Below, in pieces: positions 25,969 through 34,388 of a stretch of DNA of 64,000 nucleotides; position 1 is the stretch's first letter; each line of letters opens with the position of its first letter. Position numbers and translations under genes: made by a program. Source of the stretch: Planctomycetota bacterium (GTDB lineage Bacteria; Planctomycetota; Uabimicrobiia; Uabimicrobiales; Uabimicrobiaceae). The notes under the pieces were generated by a model. It searched no databases, was not told where the DNA came from, and was given only the letters and a program-made list of their open reading frames with translations. Location: assembly GCA_029260735.1 (NCBI GenBank), contig JAJDCR010000141.1, positions 62,001 through 126,000 of the forward strand. Direction: 5' to 3'.

Positions 25969-26481
25969 TTACGCGTCTGTTTTTTTGGTGTTATCTTCTT
26001 CGGTAGATTCTGCGGCACTATCACTAGCTTCAGTAGTTTCTTCACTAGCTTCGGTAGTTTCTTCACTAGTTCCAGCAGTTTCAGCAGTTTCAGCAGTTTC
26101 TTCACTTGCTTCAGCAGTTTCTTCACCAGTTTCTTCACTTGATTCAGCAGTTCCTTCAGCAGTTTCAGTAGTTTCTTCTTGGATTGAAACTGGTTTTTTG
26201 TAAGCTAGAATCATCATACGCAAAACAATTTCTGCCAATTGGATATCTCGTTTGACTACAGTGATATTTTCGGGAGGCATTTGAAAATAAACCAACAAGT
26301 AAGTTCCTCGCTTATGCCCTTTAATCTCATAAGCAAGTTTTCTCTCTCCCCATTTCTTAGCACTAATAATCTGTCCATCTCTACGGGTTAACATTTCCGC
26401 GACCTTATTTTTGATTCCATCCCAATCTTGACTGGTTACAGGATCAATGAGGAATAGGCCTTCATATGTTCGTAAATTCAT
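25969..26481 (-). CDS. rpsF: 30S ribosomal protein S6 with long acidic repeat tail
   Basis: Residues 1-95 are a normal S6: MNLRTYEGLFLIDP, KWGERKLAYEIKGHKRGTY and VKRDIQLAEIVLRMMIL. After residue 100 comes a tail of about 70 residues of Glu/Thr/Ala units (ETAE, ASEETTE) encoded by DNA repeats. S6 in many bacteria has short acidic tails, in E. coli extended by RimK. Here the tail is genome-encoded and long. The usual neighbours rpsR (S18) and ssb are not between rpsF and rplI. Confidence 0.93.
   Translation of the reverse strand: MNLRTYEGLFLIDPVTSQDWDGIKNKVAEMLTRRDGQIISAKKWGERKLAYEIKGHKRGTYLLVYFQMPPENITVVKRDIQLAEIVLRMMILAYKKPVSIQEETTETAEGTAESSEETGEETAEASEETAETAETAGTSEETTEASEETTEASDSAAESTEEDNTKKTDA
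26010..26175. repeat. Degenerate short repeats encoding the S6 tail
   Basis: Units such as TTCTTCACTAGCTTC(G/A)GTAGT and TTTCAGCAG recur through this stretch on the plus strand. They are in frame in rpsF and encode the Glu/Thr/Ala tail. Length variation between strains is expected at such a locus. Confidence 0.6.
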
Positions 26482-26532
26482 TTTAATTTCCTATTAATTG
26501 TTACATGAGTATTCCAAGTTTTTTAAGCCAAA

Positions 26533-27111
26533 CTATTTGGCTTCTTCTTCTTGGTTTTCTTCCATTCCCTTCAATCGTCCTTGAACCTTTAAGACTAGTG
26601 CACCAGGAGCTAACTCTAAAGTTAAATTTTCAGAGATATTTAGATCTTTAGCTCGGATCTGTTGACCAATGGCAAGCGCTTCAATGTTCACAGAAACTCT
26701 TTCTGGAATATCGCCAGGAAGACCAGTAACATTAATTTCTCGTCGTTGGATGGATAGTTTTCCACCACTACTAAGACTTTTAGGAGTACCTACGAAGTCT
26801 AAACTAACAGGAACTGTAATCTTTTTGTCCATAGATACACGATGGAAATCGGCATGTACAATATCATCTCCTAATGGATCAAACTGCACATCTTTGATAA
26901 TAATGTTGGCTTCTTCGCCTTCAATATCTATGCTTATAACAGGGGTAGCTTTTTTCAAAAAAGGGATAAGATCATCGGAGTCGAAACTTACAGGGACAAC
27001 ATCCTTCTTTTCGCCATAAACAACGCCAGGAGTTTGGCCGTTCTTTCTTAAATGCTTGCAGGCATTGCTTCCGATAAGCTCTCGTTTTTTTACAGAGAGG
27101 GTAGTAGACAA
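26533..27111 (-). CDS. rplY: 50S ribosomal protein L25 (CTC form)
   Basis: This 192-residue two-domain L25/CTC protein binds 5S rRNA. The N-terminal domain has GSNACKHLRKNGQTPGVVYG; the second domain has the HADFHRVSM block and VPVSLDFVG, RREINVTGLPGDIPERVSV. The start appears to be TTG at 27111 with AAGGA upstream; no ATG or GTG lies nearby in frame. A short acidic tail is present. It precedes rpsF by 51 nt. Confidence 0.93.
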   Translation of the reverse strand: MSTTLSVKKRELIGSNACKHLRKNGQTPGVVYGEKKDVVPVSFDSDDLIPFLKKATPVISIDIEGEEANIIIKDVQFDPLGDDIVHADFHRVSMDKKITVPVSLDFVGTPKSLSSGGKLSIQRREINVTGLPGDIPERVSVNIEALAIGQQIRAKDLNISENLTLELAPGALVLKVQGRLKGMEENQEEEAK

Positions 27112-27269
27112 AGCTCTTTCCTTTCTTTTTTATTAAAGAAATTCTTTTTTAGAGGAGACTTAATGTTAAATGGAAAGTCCCGTTTGGTAATTATATATTC
27201 CGCAATCTAGAAAATATGTTTTACTACATTCTCTAAATTGGCAGTCCCCTTTTACTTGTCTTTCAGTCT

Positions 27270-27296
27270 CTATACTTTAACTTTCTTAAAGTATAG
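27270..27296. repeat. Perfect 11-bp inverted repeat upstream of rplY
   Basis: CTATACTTTAA (27270-27280), loop CTTTC, TTAAAGTATAG (27286-27296). It sits about 160 nt upstream of the rplY start. It may be a leader structure or operator; there is no T-run typical of a terminator. Confidence 0.45.
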
Positions 27297-27490
27297 CTAA
27301 AGTTTTTCTAGAATTTACTTAAGGAGCTCTCTTAGTTTGCTCTTTTAGTTTAAAAGTAAAAAAACTTTGGACCAGTTTTAGGGCAAAAAATTGCTCATGG
27401 CAATAAACAGTTCGCCTAGTCAATGCTGGGCAAGCAATTAACAAACACCACTTTGGAGTGAGGATATTCGGAGCACGACATGATGAGGTA

Positions 27491-27534
27491 AGGGAGTATT
27501 CAAAATAGTATATACTATTTTTAAATACTCTCCC
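27491..27534. repeat. Long AT-rich inverted repeat
   Basis: The core AAATAGTATATACTATTT (27503-27520) is an 18-bp perfect palindrome. The arms extend outward with two bulges to AGGGAG/CTCTCCC. It lies downstream of prs and upstream of rplY. Confidence 0.5.
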
Positions 27535-27648
27535 TTTAGGAAAGCTCAAACTCATTTTCCAAGATGGTATTTATATTTTAAAATTTATATTTTAAACAAT
27601 GCCACCCTTAAAATTTTACCTGAGTCTTCCTTTCTGAGAAGGATATAG

Positions 27649-27687
27649 AGGAGTAGTTGAAAAAATGATACATTTTTCAACACTCCT
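27649..27687 (-). terminator. Hairpin immediately after prs
   Basis: A 15-bp stem with one bulged A (27649-27664 with 27673-27687) begins at the base after the prs stop. The loop is 8 nt. The T-rich half of the stem may serve in termination, although there is no separate T-run after it. Confidence 0.5.
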
Positions 27688-28635
27688 TTAGGTGTACTCA
27701 AACAGATAACTCACAGAGTCACTATTATGAATTCGTCGGATGGCTTCTCCCAAGTACCAAGCTAAAGAAATTACCTCTAAGTTAGGTAACTCTTCTTTTC
27801 TAGGAATTGGAATACTATCGCTAACTACAATTCTCTGAACCGGGGCATTTTTTAATTTTTCAATCGCCTGACCACAAAGAACAGGATGAGTTGCGCAAAT
27901 GTAAATATCTTTGGCTCCATTTTCCTTTAGAAATTTACTTGCTTCGACGATAGAACTTCCTGTACTAATCATATCATCAACAAGTATCACATTTTTATCC
28001 TTAACATCACCTATCAAGATCAAGGAACCTACTTTTTCGGGACTCTCGCGTCTTTTATCGACAACAGCCAAGTCACCTTTCAATCTTTTAGCGTAGGCCC
28101 TAGCCTGTTTAATACTTCCCACATCAGGGCTGACAACCACTAAGTCAGGAAGATTAAGTTCTTGGAAGTAAGGGATAAAAATAGTTCCAGCTAGTAGATG
28201 ATCTAAAGGAATGTCAAAAAAACCTTGTATTTGGTCGGCATGAAGATCAACAGTTAGCACTCTATCTGCGCCAGCAGTTACCAATAAATTGGCTACTAAT
28301 TTTGCGGTGATGGGAACACGCCCAGCATCTTTTCTATCTTTTCGGGCATACCCGTAGTAGGGAATCACTGCCGTAATTCGATTCGCCGAAGCCCTGCGAA
28401 GACAATCAATCAGAGCTAAAAGCTCCATCAAGTGTTCATTAACAGGGGTACAGGTTGGTTGAACAACAAAAACGTCTGCTCCTCGAACATCACTTTCGAC
28501 TTTAATGTCGACTTCTTGATCGGGAAAACGTCCTATGTACACATTTCCTTGCTCAATGCCTAAATATTTACAAATATTTTTAGCAAGATTAGGGTGTGCT
28601 GTTCCTGAGAAAATTAATAAATGGTCTCTTCCCAT
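27688..28635 (-). CDS. prs: Ribose-phosphate pyrophosphokinase
   Basis: It makes PRPP from ribose 5-phosphate and ATP, supplying purine, pyrimidine, His and Trp synthesis and the Hpt enzyme encoded in this window. The protein has 315 residues, standard for class I. Blocks include IYIGRFPDQEVDI-like GRFPDQE, VQPTCTPVNEHLMELL, YGYARKDRK, VDLHADQIQGFFDIP and the PRPP loop VILVDDMISTGSS. It appears to be transcribed alone, with a hairpin at its 3' end. Confidence 0.96.
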   Translation of the reverse strand: MGRDHLLIFSGTAHPNLAKNICKYLGIEQGNVYIGRFPDQEVDIKVESDVRGADVFVVQPTCTPVNEHLMELLALIDCLRRASANRITAVIPYYGYARKDRKDAGRVPITAKLVANLLVTAGADRVLTVDLHADQIQGFFDIPLDHLLAGTIFIPYFQELNLPDLVVVSPDVGSIKQARAYAKRLKGDLAVVDKRRESPEKVGSLILIGDVKDKNVILVDDMISTGSSIVEASKFLKENGAKDIYICATHPVLCGQAIEKLKNAPVQRIVVSDSIPIPRKEELPNLEVISLAWYLGEAIRRIHNSDSVSYLFEYT

Positions 28636-28750
28636 AGATAATTAGGGATTCAAAATGGCATCATTAGGACATGTTACTAATAAAATATAGATAATATTAA
28701 TTGTGTTATACATCCTAACATTGCTGGAAAAAAAATTAATGTATGAATAG

Positions 28751-28775
28751 AAAAAGAACCGGAAACTTCCGATTC
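28751..28775 (-). terminator. Terminator of the tRNA-Gln unit
   Basis: On the minus strand a 9-bp stem (GAATCGGAA with TTCCGGTTC, one G-T pair, 2-nt apparent loop, positions 28756-28775) is followed by TTTTT. It lies 12 nt after the second tRNA gene. Confidence 0.75.
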
Positions 28776-28787
28776 TTCTTTGCTTAG

Positions 28788-28858
28788 CTACCCGGCAAGG
28801 ATTCGAACCTTGACTTACAGAACCAAAATCTGTAGTGCTACCATTACACCACCAGGTA
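28788..28858 (-). tRNA. tRNA-Gln (anticodon UUG), copy 2
   Basis: The cloverleaf folds by eye. The acceptor stem TACCTGG pairs with CCGGGTA, the anticodon stem ACAGA/TCTGT holds the loop TTTTGGT with anticodon TTG, and the T-arm contains GGTTCGAATCC. The length is 71 nt and CCA is not encoded. The mature sequence matches the other copy, 11 nt upstream in transcription order. Confidence 0.93.
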
Positions 28859-28869
28859 CAAATTGTTAA

Positions 28870-28940
28870 CTACCCGGCAAGGATTCGAACCTTGACTTAC
28901 AGAACCAAAATCTGTAGTGCTACCATTACACCACCAGGTA
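28870..28940 (-). tRNA. tRNA-Gln (anticodon UUG), copy 1
   Basis: It has the same 71-nt sequence and fold as the neighbouring copy, anticodon TTG, with CCA not encoded. It is the first gene of a two-tRNA unit with its own promoter (28979-29006) and terminator (28751-28775). Confidence 0.93.
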
Positions 28941-28978
28941 TTTAAGCGAAAAATAATGTTTATTTCATTCTGAACCGT

Positions 28979-29006
28979 ATCATATGTTTTTTTTGCAGAA
29001 TGTCAA
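28979..29006 (-). promoter_or_regulatory. Promoter of the tRNA-Gln pair
   Basis: On the minus strand TTGACA (29006-29001), a 16-nt A-rich spacer and TATGAT (28984-28979) end 38 nt before the first tRNA. This is close to the sigma70 consensus. Confidence 0.65.
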
Positions 29007-29115
29007 CAGTTTTTTGGAAAAAAAACTGGATTTAGAAAGGGTTATTTTATCGATTGCTTTGGGGCGTGTCTCAACATGGCCTTTCCTCAGTATCTAAGAG
29101 ACTTGCGATTCGTAA

Positions 29116-29625
29116 TTATTTTAAGCTCTGCATTTCCAAAGCAAGCATTTCTAAAAATTTACCAAACTGCTTCTTATTATTTTCATTTAGGCTAACCAAG
29201 TACTCATGAGCTTCCTGAATCAGTTTAATCCTTTCCATTGGATTATAACGAGTTTCGGTAAGTTCTTTCATCGAAATATCGGGAAGATCAATTTGACCAA
29301 TAGGAATAACATGTAAAAGCCCTAGTGTGTCAAATAGGTGACGATGATAAGAAGTGATATTGACTACAGTGAGAGGGGGTATTAGAATATTCTCGGCAAG
29401 TTTATTTATAGGCTGGGCTAGACTAGCAAGAACTCCCATAAAAGTGCTATCCATTCCTTTACAATCGGAAAGATCAACAATGAACTTTGAAAATTTTTTC
29501 CTCTGCATCTCATCTAAGAAATCTTTAAAAAATACTGAGTTGTTCTGAGTCGCAAATCCGCGGACTTTAATAATAATAGCCGAATCCCAACTCGCTACTT
29601 GGAAAGAGCTATGTAATTTTCCCAT
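29116..29625 (-). CDS. STAS-domain protein, anti-sigma antagonist-like
   Basis: The preferred start is ATG 29625 (169 residues), with AGGA six bases upstream; an ATG at 29703 has a poorer site. The STAS fold is seen in AIIIKVRGFAT..., KFIVDLSDCKGMDSTFMGVLASL and LTVVNITSYHRHLFDTLGL. In SpoIIAA-type proteins the DCxxMDSTFMG block carries the phosphorylatable Ser, which fits Ser in MDST here. It probably partners a serine kinase or phosphatase switch that is not in the window. It is cytosolic, with a helical C-terminal extension of about 45 residues. Confidence 0.8.
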   Translation of the reverse strand: MGKLHSSFQVASWDSAIIIKVRGFATQNNSVFFKDFLDEMQRKKFSKFIVDLSDCKGMDSTFMGVLASLAQPINKLAENILIPPLTVVNITSYHRHLFDTLGLLHVIPIGQIDLPDISMKELTETRYNPMERIKLIQEAHEYLVSLNENNKKQFGKFLEMLALEMQSLK

Positions 29626-29805
29626 ATCGCTTCCTAAGTTCGTTGAAATGTCTTTAGGAGTATTATGTAATAAGACTCCTAAAGTTTTTTGATAAGGGAC
29701 CATCCTATATCCTAATGATTATTAAGATATATTCGGTGAAACAGCGTCAAAAATCTCCTGTTAAGAAGATGAATCATCACCACTGCAAACAAGATAGATC
29801 AAGAC

Positions 29806-30801
29806 TTACTCGTAATCTTCTGTAAATTCTTCTTCATAAGAATCCTCAACAAACTCATCTTCTAAATTACTATCTTCTTCAATAATGATTTCATCATCAG
29901 CAGAAAGCTCTTCGTCAAGCTCATCATCTGTCTGACTGGCTGTCTCAGTTTCAATAGGCTCATATTCAGTGGCTTTATCTGCTTCATTATTAGCAGTAGC
30001 ATCAAGAAAATTATCGGTAATAATATCATGCTTCTTTTGAGGAAGACGTTTTTTATATGGTTCGGCCACCCCACCATGCTTAATATGGTATTTAGCCTGT
30101 CGATAGAGTCGCTTCAACTCACTATCATTTTGTGTGATTTTGAGTCCTTGATTGACCTGGGCAAGTGCTTGTCCATAAGACCGCGTTTCGTACAGGTAGA
30201 TCTGGGCACGAGTCTTGTAGACAAATGACTCTAAATCTTCAGGAGGATTTGTGTTAACAAATTGCTCCAAAAAGGTAAGAGAACGGTCAAATTCTCGATT
30301 ACTAAAAGAGGTCATAGCTCGGTTCATTAGAGTAAGATTATGAACATTGAGTTGTCCAGGCATTTCACAAGCCCAGACTACCCTTATGTAAGGTCTTCCC
30401 TTAAAAAGTCCCTCAACTTGAGCAAGTACAGTGATAGTTTCGAAACGGTTGTATCTCAAAAAAGATTGGAGCTCACTGTTATCTTTTTTTACATAAAAGA
30501 AGGGGTAATCGTTAAAAAATCCATTCTTAGTCCAAACAGGCGTTTTCACATCCCAAGCAGAGAAATTGATGTACTCTTCTTTGTTGAAAGGGGTAAAAAA
30601 GGGATTAAAAACAGCGCGAACACTCTGAAAACGTAAAGGGATTTTGACTGGAACTCCTAACCAAGACTCAGGATTTTTTTGTATTTCATGGAGATATACA
30701 ACTTGGTGTCCACCAAATTTATCTTTCCAATCTCCTTGAACCAATGGAAGCAAGAGAGCAATAACCACACATATTATAAAAATATGTTTTTTTCTAATCA
30801 T
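29806..30801 (-). CDS. Exported TPR protein with acidic tail
   Basis: The ATG at 30801 has AAGGA 8 nt upstream, giving 331 residues; the longer frame has no support. An N-terminal hydrophobic segment (IFIICVVIALLLPLVQG) is a signal peptide or anchor. Residues 25-150 form an unassigned beta-rich domain. Residues 155-225 hold TPR-like helices (NREFDRSLTFLEQF, RSYGQALAQVNQGLKI). The last 70 residues are strongly acidic. No enzyme motif is visible and I do not recognise the family. Confidence 0.6.
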   Translation of the reverse strand: MIRKKHIFIICVVIALLLPLVQGDWKDKFGGHQVVYLHEIQKNPESWLGVPVKIPLRFQSVRAVFNPFFTPFNKEEYINFSAWDVKTPVWTKNGFFNDYPFFYVKKDNSELQSFLRYNRFETITVLAQVEGLFKGRPYIRVVWACEMPGQLNVHNLTLMNRAMTSFSNREFDRSLTFLEQFVNTNPPEDLESFVYKTRAQIYLYETRSYGQALAQVNQGLKITQNDSELKRLYRQAKYHIKHGGVAEPYKKRLPQKKHDIITDNFLDATANNEADKATEYEPIETETASQTDDELDEELSADDEIIIEEDSNLEDEFVEDSYEEEFTEDYE

Positions 30802-30916
30802 CCTTATAATCCTTAAATTTTCGGAAATTCCCGATAAGCCAAACAACAACCACTATTCTTCTAACTTTAGTCTACTCAAAATTATAAAGTAGTCAAGGAA
30901 AATTTCCGACTGTTGA

Positions 30917-31900
30917 CTACATGAAATACGCACTCAATATCATTTGAACCAATATTGTTTTGCCTCTTCTTTTCACAGTTAAAGTAATTTTTTGGTCAGG
31001 AAAAAATTTTTGAATGCTATTTTCAAACTCCTGAGAGCTTTTCAAAGGAATGTTCTCAATAGCCAAAATTTCATCCCCCATTTGAAGTTCAGAAGCTTGA
31101 GCAGGACTCTGTTTATCTATCTCTGCAACAATAGCTAGTTTACTTAGTTTTTTCAAAACTATCCCTGTGTATATAACGGCTGTTTGGGTAAGAAAATGAG
31201 GAAAAACAAGAGGCATTTCTTGCTTAAGAAATTTTTCAAAAAAACTTTTCAAATGCTCAGAGTTAAGCACTAAGCCAAGTTTAACAGAAGATCGATAAGC
31301 AGAAAAAATAACCCCGACAACCTGCCCATCTAAGTTAAACAAGGGCCCCCCAAAGTTCCCTGGATTAATAGCAACATCCGTCTCCCAAGTTTGTAAGACC
31401 ATACAACCCCGCGAAAAAGAAACTTTTTCATTCAAGCTCCCAATACTAAAAGCCACCGCCAAATCATGAGAAATACTTCTGTATGAATTCCCCAAAGAAA
31501 GGACAATCTCTCCTATTGAAGCATCAGAGAGAGACAAGGGAGGAAGGTCTGATCGAGAGATTTTGACTAAAACCAAAGGAGTTTTTTCATCGTAAGCAAT
31601 CACTTGCCCCATTTCACATCTTCTGTCAAAAAAGGTACATTGCACTTCTATTCCATATTGCACCACCTCACGAGTAGTGACAAGAAGACCAGGAGCAATA
31701 CTAAAACCTGTTCCGTAGTGCCGCCCTTTTTGAAGCAACTCCTCTTCACTTAACCGAGCAGATTTTTTTCCCTCTAGACCAACAATAGAAGGACAAAGTT
31801 CTCCATAGATCTCTTCTAAGTTCTGACTTAGAAGAGAAGAGAAGCAAGCTCCTAGAAAAAAGAAAGATATTAAAAAAGTTTTTTTTTGGCAAATTTTCAT
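30917..31900 (-). CDS. HtrA-like lipoprotein with degenerate protease domain and PDZ domain (pseudoprotease)
   Basis: This 327-residue protein has a lipoprotein signal with lipobox LGAC (Cys19). The trypsin-like fold follows (about 35-220), then a PDZ domain (about 235-325, SPAQASELQMGDEILAIENIPL). The HtrA framework is easy to align, but every catalytic position is changed. The TNNHVV block reads VTTREVV (Glu78 for His), the DxxTDLA block reads DEKTPLVL (Pro108 for Asp), and the GNSGGPL block reads GNFGGPL (Phe183 for Ser). It cannot be a normal serine protease. It probably binds peptides or chaperones, anchored to a membrane facing the periplasm. The frame is intact, so it is not simply a decayed gene. 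Confidence 0.88.
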   Translation of the reverse strand: MKICQKKTFLISFFFLGACFSSLLSQNLEEIYGELCPSIVGLEGKKSARLSEEELLQKGRHYGTGFSIAPGLLVTTREVVQYGIEVQCTFFDRRCEMGQVIAYDEKTPLVLVKISRSDLPPLSLSDASIGEIVLSLGNSYRSISHDLAVAFSIGSLNEKVSFSRGCMVLQTWETDVAINPGNFGGPLFNLDGQVVGVIFSAYRSSVKLGLVLNSEHLKSFFEKFLKQEMPLVFPHFLTQTAVIYTGIVLKKLSKLAIVAEIDKQSPAQASELQMGDEILAIENIPLKSSQEFENSIQKFFPDQKITLTVKRRGKTILVQMILSAYFM

Positions 31901-32009
31901 GATAAATTTTATAATATTTTTTTATTTAATTTTTTTGGCTATGATGCAAAAAAAACACAGAAGACTCTCTAAATTTTAATTTAAACCAACAAAAATAGCT
32001 CAAAAAAAT

Positions 32010-33587
32010 ATGAAATTCTTTTTTTTCTTCTTTATTTTAATTTTCCCCGTTTTTGCCCAAACAAAACCCTCTTTGAGCACTCGATCTCTTTATGCAAATT
32101 TTTATCGACCAGGATACTGGTCACCTATACTTTTAGAGTCGCCTTCTCCCTTACAAGGAACTCCCTTAATCACTATTCAGGGAGAAAACTTTGAGTTGAA
32201 AGTTCGTTTAAATAAAAAAAAGAAAGTGTTCTATCTTCCTGTAGAAAAAGACTATACTCCCACAAAGGTTTCTTTTCTTGGCCAAGAAGTACTATCATCT
32301 TCTCTCCCCTGGAGAAAGTTATCTATTTCGGACAAGTTAATAGGAGTATGTATTTCTCCTCCTTATAATTTAGAGCTAATAGGAGAAAATATAAATCATC
32401 ACTGGGGGAATCTAGTGGAAATGGAGGCTTTGCCTATAGCAGAAGGATTATTTTCTTTAAATCTGCTTATACTAGAGGATAGTTTCCTTAATAAAGATTC
32501 TCTCTCTTCTTTAGAAAAATGGGTCAATTTAGGAGGACATTTAATTTTTTTGGGAAAAGAGGAACTTTTTCCCCACTCCTACTCAAAAAAGCTACCTCTG
32601 CCTTTTCCTATTCCATCTGCTACTTTATCCCAAATAGGAGAAAGCGGGCATCTTTTACAAATTTCAAAAGATTCTTTTTCTGAACTCCCCTGGAAAGATC
32701 TAGTTCAAATAACTCTAAAAGAAAAACCTATTCCGATCTATCCTCTTTCTTCAAAAATTTTTCCCCAAATTTTTCCCCAATCTTGGGATCCTAATATTTA
32801 TTTGACACTTTTTATTCTTTGCCTATGCCATTTGGTTATTTTATGGCTATGCTGCTCCTGGCTCGCCCGATCTTCTCAGAAAAACAACACTCCTTATTCA
32901 AAAAAAATTTTCTTTGCTAGCAGCATAACAATTATTTTTATTGGGGCCACTTTAGCTTACTTAGAAAAATACCAAGCCTGTTTATATGGCCATTTTTCTC
33001 TTTCGCAAATGTTTCCCAAAAGCTCTCAAAGTATTTGCCATCAGTACCATTTTTTTTCTCCATTGCGTTCTCTAAGATGGGAAAATAAGTTTTCTTCTCT
33101 TCCTTGGCCTTTAGGAGCTCAAAATTATTCATTGATAGAAGAAGAAAAAGGGTGGCTTGTCCGACAAGATAACTTTAGACCAGGCCAATACAGCCTGTGG
33201 TACACTTTGAGTAAAAAAGAACATATTGGAGTAGTGGAAGGTTTTTTATCGCCAAAAAGAATCACTTTTCGCAATGCTTTGAGTGGAGATTGGAATGGAG
33301 TTTTATGGAAAGACAAAAGGGGGTTTTTAAGTTTAGGAAAAGTAGCATCAGGAAAAACCATAAAGGAAGATTTGGATAAAAACAGAATCCATAGATTTGC
33401 TCATATTGCACTACCTCCATTATGGCAAAAGCATCTTAGTCTTTTCCAAGAGATGGAAAAACGGCTTCCTTTCTCTATTATACAAAGTTTTTATGAAACA
33501 GAAGTATGGGATAAAAAACATAATAATTATGCTAATTATAAGAGAAAAGAAATTAGATGGTTAAAATTAGAGAAAAAATCTCCTTAA
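32010..33587 (+). CDS. Membrane protein of unknown function with signal peptide
   Basis: The protein has 525 residues. A signal peptide or first helix is present (residues 1-17, very Phe-rich, ending VFAQ). A long extracytoplasmic region (18-265) contains a segment resembling glutamine-amidotransferase-like or DUF4350-type folds (LEKWVNLGGHLIFLGKE). Two membrane helices follow at about 268-290 and 305-325, then a second beta-rich region. This plan resembles membrane proteins that accompany BatA/DUF58 genes in planctomycetes, which is only an inference. It is divergent from the pseudoprotease and stands alone. Confidence 0.6.
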   Translation: MKFFFFFFILIFPVFAQTKPSLSTRSLYANFYRPGYWSPILLESPSPLQGTPLITIQGENFELKVRLNKKKKVFYLPVEKDYTPTKVSFLGQEVLSSSLPWRKLSISDKLIGVCISPPYNLELIGENINHHWGNLVEMEALPIAEGLFSLNLLILEDSFLNKDSLSSLEKWVNLGGHLIFLGKEELFPHSYSKKLPLPFPIPSATLSQIGESGHLLQISKDSFSELPWKDLVQITLKEKPIPIYPLSSKIFPQIFPQSWDPNIYLTLFILCLCHLVILWLCCSWLARSSQKNNTPYSKKIFFASSITIIFIGATLAYLEKYQACLYGHFSLSQMFPKSSQSICHQYHFFSPLRSLRWENKFSSLPWPLGAQNYSLIEEEKGWLVRQDNFRPGQYSLWYTLSKKEHIGVVEGFLSPKRITFRNALSGDWNGVLWKDKRGFLSLGKVASGKTIKEDLDKNRIHRFAHIALPPLWQKHLSLFQEMEKRLPFSIIQSFYETEVWDKKHNNYANYKRKEIRWLKLEKKSP

Positions 33588-33595
33588 TTTTTTTC

Positions 33596-34204
33596 CTAGC
33601 GATCAAGTCTTTCGTAACGAAGCTTAAATTTTGATTCTGTAATACGCTCAGAAAAACGTATAATATTTAAACACTCTCCAAAACCAAAATAATCATTACT
33701 GTCCCAATGAATGATCTTGTCTTTAACAACCGAGACATCGTTTAGCTTAGTACCATTGGTACTACCTTTTTTAAAGGTTCCAATATCATGATAGCAAATT
33801 TGTTTTTTTTCATTTAGAAAAATGAGACCGTGCTCACGAGAAACAAAAGGATCCATATCAACTTTCTGACTATCGGCAAAGGGACGAAAGTGATTATGGG
33901 CATATCTCCCCATGGCTAAACACATAGCACGCCCTAGATCCCCTAGATGAAAAAGCTCTTTTTCCACCACGATAAGTTCTTCATATTCCAAGGACTCTAG
34001 CAAAGGCTTAGTTTTCTCTTTACTATCGAAAAAACGATGCTTGACTTCCAACCGAGTCAAAAAAACGCGTGCTATCGGCGTGGAGTTCGAGATTTTCTCT
34101 TGGACTTCTTTTTCATCGAACCTTAAAAGATCCAAGTAGGTCTCCCGAGGTTCCTGTAACTTAGCAATATCTTTTAAGGTTATGGAGGTTAGATGGTCAC
34201 CCAT
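33596..34204 (-). CDS. FHA-domain protein
   Basis: The protein has about 202 residues from ATG 34204; a TTG two codons earlier is also possible. The N-terminal 90 residues are helical and unassigned. The C-terminal part (about 105-200) is an FHA domain with VSREHGLIF and GSTNGTKLND, the SxxH and NG phosphopeptide-binding positions. The usual GRx block reads ALGRYAH-like (AMGRYAHN). It is cytosolic and likely a reader of phosphothreonine made by Ser/Thr kinases such as those in this window. It converges with the membrane protein gene, 8 nt apart. Confidence 0.75.
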   Translation of the reverse strand: MGDHLTSITLKDIAKLQEPRETYLDLLRFDEKEVQEKISNSTPIARVFLTRLEVKHRFFDSKEKTKPLLESLEYEELIVVEKELFHLGDLGRAMCLAMGRYAHNHFRPFADSQKVDMDPFVSREHGLIFLNEKKQICYHDIGTFKKGSTNGTKLNDVSVVKDKIIHWDSNDYFGFGECLNIIRFSERITESKFKLRYERLDR

Positions 34205-34277
34205 GGACAAAACTTTCTTTTGCGATTATTCAAGAAATAAAAAGTGATTTACAGGATAATCACTTATTGAGGTAGAG

Positions 34278-34308
34278 TTGAGGCAGAGAAGTAAATTACG
34301 CATATAAT
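34278..34308 (+). promoter_or_regulatory. Possible thrS promoter
   Basis: TTGAGG (34278-34283), a 19-nt spacer and a perfect TATAAT (34303-34308) lie 180 nt before the thrS start, leaving room for a structured leader. Confidence 0.4.
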
Positions 34309-34388
34309 AGTTTTTTTGCGAACAAATTTCAAGCATTTAAGTTTTCTATTTTTAAAACAACAATTTGTTTTGTTATGATATCCAAAAT

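Larger units (their letters stand above)
27112..27687. other. Gene-free 576-nt interval with three inverted repeats
   Basis: This gap separates prs from rplY. It holds an 11-bp perfect hairpin (27270-27296), a long AT-rich inverted repeat (27491-27534) and the hairpin right after the prs stop (27649-27687). A TATAAT lies on the minus strand near 27195. A weak frame at 27319-27555 has no ribosome site or recognisable product. Confidence 0.6.

Noticed and set aside
27319..27555. 78-codon minus-strand open frame between prs and rplY.
   Set aside because: No ribosome site, no recognisable pattern, and it contains the palindrome at 27491-27534; looks non-coding.
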